From Candidatus Kapaibacterium sp. (lineage in GTDB: Bacteria > Bacteroidota > Ignavibacteria > Kapaibacteriales > UBA2268): DNA of 64,000 bases. Each line of letters opens with the position of its first letter. Position 1 is the stretch's first letter. The DNA lies in contig JAPLFL010000120.1 in NCBI GenBank assembly GCA_026390695.1, positions 78,725 to 142,724 on the forward strand, read 5' to 3'. Of the stretch, positions 58,999 through 64,000 are shown piece by piece. The notes below the pieces were generated by a model that had not been told where the DNA came from, made no database searches, and saw nothing but the letters and a program-made list of their open reading frames with translations. The position numbers and the translations under genes were made by a program.

Positions 58999-59430
58999 TT
59001 ACTTCTGCTTCACTATTTTCCAGCTTGTGCTTGCTCCGTTTATTTCCACGCGCAGGATAAAGACACCGTTTGACAGGGTGCTTAAATCAAGTGTGTTGGC
59101 GGCGGAAATACTCTTGAGTGTGTAAACAGCAGTGCCGTTCAAGTCCACCACAGTAACAAAGCCGCTCTCATCCTTACTCAGATTAGAAATACTCAAGCTG
59201 GCAATGCCAGTAGTTGGATTTGGAGCTACTTTTATGTCGTGCTTCACATCTACTATTGTTTTGGTTAGGCTGTCCTGATGTGGGGCTATTATTTTACCTG
59301 AAGCGTGTGTACGTCTAATGCGGTTTCCGGCGGCATCGTAACCGAATGAATAGAGGTTCACTCCTGCATAAGATGCTGTGGCAGCAAAGATATATAAAAA
59401 ACAGGCTAATGATAAAGTAGTTTTGTTCAT
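58999..59430 (-). CDS. Exported YD-leader protein with T9SS sorting domain
   Basis: 143 aa. Signal peptide (SLACFLYIFAATASYA), one YD-like motif (YSFGYDAAGNRIRRTHASGK), a short DSLTKTI linker, then a type A sorting domain (VAPNPTTGIASLSISNLSKD ... LSNGVFILRVEI). It seems to be a stripped version of an RHS protein with nothing between head and tail. It shares the head pattern with the genes at 60451 and 61380. Type IX secretion to the surface is expected. Confidence 0.8.
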   Translation of the reverse strand: MNKTTLSLACFLYIFAATASYAGVNLYSFGYDAAGNRIRRTHASGKIIAPHQDSLTKTIVDVKHDIKVAPNPTTGIASLSISNLSKDESGFVTVVDLNGTAVYTLKSISAANTLDLSTLSNGVFILRVEINGASTSWKIVKQK

Positions 59431-59538
59431 GATTTTCCTTCTTTGTTCTTATCAATTTTTCATTTATAATTTTTCTATTCTCTAATAATCATTCCAAGTC
59501 AAAATGTATTTTTATCAGCAATCGTTTAGTTAAGTCTG

Positions 59539-59679
59539 TCAGGCAGCGGTATTTCTATTTTCAACATTCTGAAAGTAGCTGATAGTGCGGATCCCGGTTG
59601 CGTAGTATATGTAGTTATACTTTCCTGCGAAGGCGGCTATGGCTGTGAAGAGCAGATGGATTGTAATTAACTTACACAA
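59539..59679 (-). pseudogene. Degenerate YD-leader remnant
   Basis: A frame of about 46 codons reads LCKLITIHLLFTAIAAFAGK, then YNYIYYATGIRTISYF. Its signal-peptide-like start and the 'AFAGK-NYIYYATGIRT' part resemble AFAGNFTYTNDASGSR of the neighbouring gene heads, but the remainder is lost. It fills the gap after the gene at 59700, suggesting another decayed cassette. Confidence 0.5.
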
Positions 59680-59699
59680 ATTATATCCTTTTTTTTTGA

Positions 59700-60446
59700 T
59701 TATTTATAAAATATTTCCCATTCCCAAAATTTCCACCAAGGAGGAGGTCCGCCACAATAACAGCGCCTTGCACAATATCTAATATATTTTTCTGTAAAAT
59801 AACTTTTCCTTATTAAATCCCAGTCACTACCATGCACAAGTTTGATAGAAAGTACTGAATCTTTAATCTGAAAATAAGACAGGTTATCGACAAAAAAAAC
59901 AAACTCTGCATTGTAGCCGTATAAGAAAAGAAAATCGGGATCAGCATCTCCAAAATATATACCACCATCGTAATAATTTTGAAAAAAATGATAATTATGT
60001 ATAATTGAATCATAAGGATTTTCTGTGATTATATTACGATAATAACAATCAGTCCAATCTTTATCAACATGAAAGTAATTCCTATTTTTAAAATAAAATG
60101 AGACCTCACAATCATAAGTAATTGTATCATAATATAAATACTTACAAATACTCTCAGGGTATCGATAATTTCTTGCAGAATTATCAAATTTAAGGACTGG
60201 AATCAATTTAATTTGGAATTGAGTTAGAACACTATCGTTCGATAGAAATACTTTTTTTAAAGAATCATCTTTGTTTAAATAGAATTTCAGTTTCTCGATT
60301 GCATGATTTTCATACTTAATACGTAGAATTTTATAAGTATCTTGAATTCTTTTAAGTTCTCGAATATCGCAATCACAATTCACCTGTGAATTTAATTTTA
60401 GACTTGCTAAGAAAATTATAAAAACTATGTATGATGATAATTTCAT
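59700..60446 (-). CDS. Exported protein, candidate immunity or effector in RHS locus
   Basis: 248 aa. Signal peptide (SSYIVFIIFLASLKLNSQ) followed by a Tyr/Phe/Asp-rich domain with several Cys (CDCDIRELK, CARRCYCGG) and a Trp-rich tail (PPPWWKFWEWEIFY). Starts 4 bp after the leader-tip gene at 60451. No family recognised. Its position right after a tip gene is where immunity genes sit in polymorphic toxin loci. Confidence 0.5.
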   Translation of the reverse strand: MKLSSYIVFIIFLASLKLNSQVNCDCDIRELKRIQDTYKILRIKYENHAIEKLKFYLNKDDSLKKVFLSNDSVLTQFQIKLIPVLKFDNSARNYRYPESICKYLYYDTITYDCEVSFYFKNRNYFHVDKDWTDCYYRNIITENPYDSIIHNYHFFQNYYDGGIYFGDADPDFLFLYGYNAEFVFFVDNLSYFQIKDSVLSIKLVHGSDWDLIRKSYFTEKYIRYCARRCYCGGPPPWWKFWEWEIFYK

Positions 60447-60450
60447 TATT

Positions 60451-60948
60451 TTACCAGTTTAAAAAGAAACCAATGTTATTATGAGATTTTATATAATCTG
60501 CAGACACACGTTTGTAAACGGAACTATTGGGGTCCACAATCACATACTTATAGCTACCATCATTCCAATATGCCATTCCTACTGCATTTATTGAATGTGC
60601 ACTCATTGGGTAAACAGTATTTGATAATATTGCCGGTGGATTTCCATTATCCAAATAATTTTTTAGATATTCTTCACTAAAAAACCGCTGCTTAACAAAA
60701 TCTTTAGGAGAAATGCCAAAATATCTCTCGCTTCCCTTTATATAACCTTTAGCTCCAGAACCAGCGATCTCATCCCAATAAATCATAGTCTTGGTGAGGC
60801 TGTCGCTACCTTGCGGATTCATTTTCTGAGCCGTAAAACTGCGAGCACTGCGGCTGCCGGAAGCGTCGTTGGTATAAGTAAAGTTTCCTGCGAAGGCAAC
60901 ACTGCCAAATACAAAAATTAATAAGATGATGATTTTCATTTTTTTCAT
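60451..60948 (-). CDS. Leader-plus-tip RHS cassette protein (C39-like tip, no Cys)
   Basis: 165 aa. Signal peptide, then the shared head (FTYTNDASGSRSARSFTAQK, PQGSDSLTKTM, WDEIAGSGAKGY), then a unique tip. The tip has AHSINAVGMAYWNDGSYKYV followed by IVDPNS, which looks like the His and Asp/Asn half of a papain/C39-like peptidase. The protein contains no Cys at all, so a cysteine-peptidase nucleophile is absent and it is probably inactive or a partial domain. Confidence 0.65.
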   Translation of the reverse strand: MKKMKIIILLIFVFGSVAFAGNFTYTNDASGSRSARSFTAQKMNPQGSDSLTKTMIYWDEIAGSGAKGYIKGSERYFGISPKDFVKQRFFSEEYLKNYLDNGNPPAILSNTVYPMSAHSINAVGMAYWNDGSYKYVIVDPNSSVYKRVSADYIKSHNNIGFFLNW

Positions 60949-60949
60949 A

Positions 60950-61342
60950 CTATGGATAAGTTAGTGTCCAGTTTGTGGAATCCAAGTATTTTAAGTCGAA
61001 ATCTATTCGTTTTAAGTACATATTATATTTCTTTATTGTATCCCATGGGACACTATCAGTAACTGTTTTATCGAATAAAAAAAGCCTTTGAATTGGATAT
61101 TTATTCAATGTTTCTTTCCACCAACTATATTGTTTAATTAAAGAATGAGGATTTAATGAAAAATTTGTCTTTTCTATTACGATATTTGAATCTATGTGGA
61201 TAAAAAATAACAAAGTTTTATTTGAATTATTTACAATAGTCAATGTAGAATCACCAGTTGGTTCACCAAATGGACAACCTTTAAATGAAAGTAATAATAA
61301 AATTAAAACTATATAATTAATAATAAAATTCATATTTTTCAT
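60950..61342 (-). CDS. Small lipoprotein in RHS cassette array
   Basis: 130 aa. Lipobox-like start (LILLLLSFKGCPFG), then a beta-rich domain (GDSTLTIVNNSNKTLLFFIH) with several Trp and Asp. It precedes the leader-tip gene at 60451 with a 1-bp gap, so the two are co-translated. No family recognised. A membrane-anchored immunity protein for the tip encoded upstream at 61380 is a fair guess. Confidence 0.5.
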   Translation of the reverse strand: MKNMNFIINYIVLILLLLSFKGCPFGEPTGDSTLTIVNNSNKTLLFFIHIDSNIVIEKTNFSLNPHSLIKQYSWWKETLNKYPIQRLFLFDKTVTDSVPWDTIKKYNMYLKRIDFDLKYLDSTNWTLTYP

Positions 61343-61379
61343 AAGTACCTTATATTGAGTAACAATCTCTAAATAATTA

Positions 61380-61793
61380 TTAAAATAAGAGCCACCAAAA
61401 TAAGCTCAAAGATAATCCTAATTCTATTGTATCCTCTAAGTCAAATGGATCACCTGTAATTGGGTGTGGTCTCTGATATCCATTTATATCTCTTGGATTT
61501 GGATAAACAGCACTATACCCTTTTCCACTATACCCACCATTTATAAAAGTATTTTTATCAAAGAAGTTGGGGTCTCCTTTTTTATAACCTTTAGCACCAG
61601 AACCAGCGATCTCATCCCAATAAAGCATAGTCTTGGTGAGGCTGTCGCTACCTTGCGGATTCATTTTCTGCGCAGAAAAACTGCGGGAAATGCGGTTGCC
61701 GGAAGCGTCGTTGGTGTAGGTGAAGTGTCCTGCGAAAAAGTTCATCAAAGAAACAAATAAAAGACTTGAAGTGATTTTAATAAAGATAATCAT
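61380..61793 (-). CDS. Leader-plus-tip RHS cassette protein
   Basis: 137 aa. Signal-like start (IKITSSLLFVSLMNFFAG), then the same head as the gene at 60451 (HFTYTNDASGNRISRSFSAQ, PQGSDSLTKTM, WDEIAGSGAKGYKKG). From there the tip differs completely (FDKNTFINGGYSGKGYSAVY, TGDPFDLEDTIELGL). The head DNA is also nearly identical in the two genes. No catalytic motif seen in the tip; it may be a decayed or truncated effector. Confidence 0.65.
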   Translation of the reverse strand: MIIFIKITSSLLFVSLMNFFAGHFTYTNDASGNRISRSFSAQKMNPQGSDSLTKTMLYWDEIAGSGAKGYKKGDPNFFDKNTFINGGYSGKGYSAVYPNPRDINGYQRPHPITGDPFDLEDTIELGLSLSLFWWLLF

Positions 61794-61833
61794 TATTATT
61801 TTCCGTTTACTAATTAATTTTCTTGTTTATCTT

Positions 61834-62526
61834 CTATTTGTAAAATTCAACAGGGCCATTATCAATATCTATATAGCAATTATCTCGTTTAATTTTATTG
61901 TATGGCCATTTTTTTCCGATATTAAATATTTCGTCTATAATCAATTTTTGTTCACTGTATATTTTATATCCAGGTTTTAAACCGCAATCATAAAAGCTAT
62001 CAATAAGTTCATGGTTTTTTATTGTATATTTCATCCCAATAATATTACAAATAAATATCACCATTTCCTTTTGACTTAAGCATTTATAAATATTGCCAAC
62101 TCTATCCTTTTCGAAGTAATGGAAATAATAAACAGCCTTACCTCTGAATATAAGCCATCCATAGAATTTTTCTTGATAATAAACAAAACATCTTTCCGGC
62201 ATTCTTAAAGAATCTAATTCCAGTTGTCTATATGAAGAATCCTGAAATTTCTTTTCAACTATCCTATATACTGGTACAGTTTTAAAACTTAACATATCAA
62301 TTTTTATCATAGAATCCTTAACAATTTTTTTATTAGGATTAGCTTCAACTAAATTTTCAAAATATTTGTCCAAAAAAATAGGGAGAATTTTTGGAACAAT
62401 ATTTTGATTGTATATTTCATAAGACTTTTCAATCGAATTGATATCAAATTTATAATCTTGAGTTAGTAGAATATTTGATGTTAAAACGCTCATTAAAATT
62501 ATTGATTTTAAAAATCTAATAAACAT
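61834..62526 (-). CDS. Exported candidate immunity protein for the RHS C39-like toxin
   Basis: 230 aa. Signal peptide (FLKSIILMSVLTSNILLT) and a mixed alpha/beta domain rich in Lys, Tyr and Ile. It starts 13 bp after the stop of the large RHS gene, the place expected for the immunity gene, and its export would suit a toxin that acts in the periplasm. No family recognised. Confidence 0.55.
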   Translation of the reverse strand: MFIRFLKSIILMSVLTSNILLTQDYKFDINSIEKSYEIYNQNIVPKILPIFLDKYFENLVEANPNKKIVKDSMIKIDMLSFKTVPVYRIVEKKFQDSSYRQLELDSLRMPERCFVYYQEKFYGWLIFRGKAVYYFHYFEKDRVGNIYKCLSQKEMVIFICNIIGMKYTIKNHELIDSFYDCGLKPGYKIYSEQKLIIDEIFNIGKKWPYNKIKRDNCYIDIDNGPVEFYK

Positions 62527-62539
62527 ATTTCTTCCTATT

Positions 62540-64000
62540 TTAAGGTATAATCCAACATTTGTTAATAGAGGTAGTTTGAATTTTGAGTAATTGGGTGTAA
62601 TCTATCGTTTGAATCCCATTTAATCCTGGATTTAATATTAATAGTTTATAGCCATAAGAATATGTTTCAACTCCAACTATAGTAACTGCATGTCGAATGG
62701 GTGTTAATTGTACATTTGATGTACCATCTGGTTGAATTATTATTGTAGGATGTTGAACTCCACTATTTATCGAACCAACAACTGGTCTGCCTTGCTCTAT
62801 TTCACTTGTAATGGTATTTATATCCTTTTCAGTATCTTTAATGTTGATTCCACAAGCCTCATATATAATCTGATCTTCTGTTACACCTTCACCATTAATA
62901 CCACGAGCCATATTAAAAAGTTCTTCTTGACTTAACCCATTATCTGGCACACCGTAAATTTTTGCAATTGTTTTAGCACTAGCAGGTGTACACCAATCAT
63001 CTCTTAATTGTCTTTCACCTTCTGTAACACCGTCCAATCTAACAGTTTTTGGTATCTCGTTACCATTTAAAGGATTAAGACCTTTAGCTTTTGCTATTCC
63101 ATAACCTTTGAATGCACCCTGAATACCACCAATGACTCCCGCAGTTCCCCAATTATAAAAGAAATATTTATTTTCCAACACACAATTAGAAATGCCATTA
63201 ATAACTATTCCAGATGCAGCTCCTGCAATAAAACCTGGTGCTGCTCCTGCAACCTGAATTGCTGCTGAAATTCCACCTGTCATCATGCATAGCATCCCTC
63301 CTTTCATGCCTGCTATGCACACATCTTGCCAATCTACCTTCCCTGTCGATTTATATTGTGAATATGCGTTTACGGCAGCAGAGATAAGCATAGCTACTAG
63401 AATATCATCGATACCAAAACATTGCCCACTCGGATCAGTATATTTCAGCGGATTATTCAGGCAGTATGAATAGCGGTTGTAGTTCTGTGGGTTGCCGGGA
63501 CTTTGGACGTAGTTATCAGTCGATAGGAAGCGACCCAGAGCGGGATCATATAGTCTGCCATTCATATTGATTAGTGCAAAGTCTGTCAGGTGCTCGTGGC
63601 TGGTATAACCGCGGGGGATGATATTTGATACCGATACGTTATAATTTGTCCAGTCGCTTGGTTCGCGCATCCGTCCCCAAGCATCGTAGCTAAAGCGACC
63701 TGCATCGGTAGTTGTGCTATTTCCCTGAACCTCTTCTAAGCCTACAATCGAGCCTTGGCGGTCAGTTAACACGTAATACAGTTTATTCGGCTGATTAGTT
63801 TCTTTAATATAAACCGCAAAAAGACCGGTAGGAGCTGTTAAATAATGTATCTCCTTAACATTGCCTGTTGCCACATTAACTTCTTTCTCGTAAGAACCGC
63901 AATAGAAGCGTTTTGTAACAGCTCCGCTTCTGGTCGTTGTCATCAATCTTCTTTCATTATCGGTTCCATATATAAATTCTGCACTATTCATACCTTCGGA
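62540..64000 (-). CDS. RHS-repeat protein with papain/C39-like tip (5' end outside window)
   Basis: At least 486 aa; the frame is open to the window edge, so the N-terminal part lies beyond. The first 170 residues are the RHS core: [63 protein letters not shown] Gly/Ala-rich region with hydrophobic stretches (about 190-280) follows. The tip starts near residue 320 and looks like a papain/C39-fold peptidase: Cys in DDWCTPASAKTIAKIYG, His in IRHAVTIVGVETYS, then LILNPGLNG. It is the likely toxin of the locus. Confidence 0.8.
   Translation of the reverse strand, partial: SEGMNSAEFIYGTDNERRLMTTTRSGAVTKRFYCGSYEKEVNVATGNVKEIHYLTAPTGLFAVYIKETNQPNKLYYVLTDRQGSIVGLEEVQGNSTTTDAGRFSYDAWGRMREPSDWTNYNVSVSNIIPRGYTSHEHLTDFALINMNGRLYDPALGRFLSTDNYVQSPGNPQNYNRYSYCLNNPLKYTDPSGQCFGIDDILVAMLISAAVNAYSQYKSTGKVDWQDVCIAGMKGGMLCMMTGGISAAIQVAGAAPGFIAGAASGIVINGISNCVLENKYFFYNWGTAGVIGGIQGAFKGYGIAKAKGLNPLNGNEIPKTVRLDGVTEGERQLRDDWCTPASAKTIAKIYGVPDNGLSQEELFNMARGINGEGVTEDQIIYEACGINIKDTEKDINTITSEIEQGRPVVGSINSGVQHPTIIIQPDGTSNVQLTPIRHAVTIVGVETYSYGYKLLILNPGLNGIQTIDYTQLLKIQTTSINKCWIIP

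Noticed and set aside
61834..61980. Plus-strand gene of 86 codons over 61720-61980
   Set aside because: It runs antisense to two exported-protein genes with better signals and only reflects AT-rich hydrophobic codons.

Overview
The window is AT-rich DNA (roughly one third G+C by eye) from a Gram-negative bacterium of the Bacteroidota/Chlorobi/Ignavibacteria/Kapabacteria group. The signs are type IX secretion C-terminal sorting domains, a DEDDh exonuclease fused to a GIY-YIG UvrC-like nuclease, an rSAM/lipoprotein-type pair, TTG-N20-TAATTTTG promoter-like sequences, many four-helix-bundle/HicAB/DUF2442 type accessory genes, and a Rieske/cytochrome b plus multihaem respiratory cluster. Tandem flagellin genes argue for a motile lineage. 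I cannot assign a species. No rRNA, tRNA or CRISPR array was seen.

Layout. 1-10.7 kb is ordinary housekeeping DNA: two glycosyltransferases, RadC, the exonuclease/GIY-YIG protein, a sensor kinase, a flavoprotein, a YraN nuclease and DNA polymerase I. 10.9-12.8 kb carries two flagellin genes. 13.5-14.7 kb carries DUF971 and VOC proteins. 14.7-22 kb is an accessory block rich in repeats: a 10-copy 15-bp minisatellite, a duplicated 144-bp unit full of ATTTGCAT boxes, and 141-bp inverted repeats that bracket a terminase-like gene and a tight three-gene operon (exported 936-aa protein, caspase/CHAT-like protein, two-TM protein). 22.3-24.2 kb is a toxin-antitoxin strip: HicBA, a broken DUF4160/DUF2442 pair, and VapC with an AbrB-type antitoxin. 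24.7-31.3 kb has urocanate hydratase, an ECF sigma factor with a membrane partner, a T9SS-exported subtilase and a DUF3782 protein. 31.5-38.6 kb is an envelope operon (TPR protein, outer-membrane barrel, SPOR protein, TonB), followed by UDP-glucose dehydrogenase.

41-50 kb is the main metabolic feature: one operon with Rieske protein, cytochrome b, an 11-haem cytochrome, a four-helix-bundle gene, a four-cluster ferredoxin, NrfD, a Tat-exported molybdopterin oxidoreductase and a second 11-haem cytochrome. It reads as a quinol/cytochrome bc module joined to a Psr/Nrf-type molybdoenzyme. 50.4-57 kb has a PAS kinase, a NifU-like protein, an unusual lipoprotein-TIG-TerB membrane protein, the radical SAM pair and a DoxX protein.

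57-64 kb is an RHS polymorphic-toxin region. Its leading RHS gene ends in a papain/C39-like cysteine peptidase tip and runs off the window. It is followed by alternating short 'constant leader plus variable tip' genes and small secreted or lipoprotein genes (candidate immunity proteins), then RHS remnants interleaved with two HicBA modules. One remnant is split by a 325-bp MITE-like insertion with a 7-bp target duplication; excision in silico restores its reading frame. Relatives of that element occur at 16.9, 40.3 and 50.1 kb.
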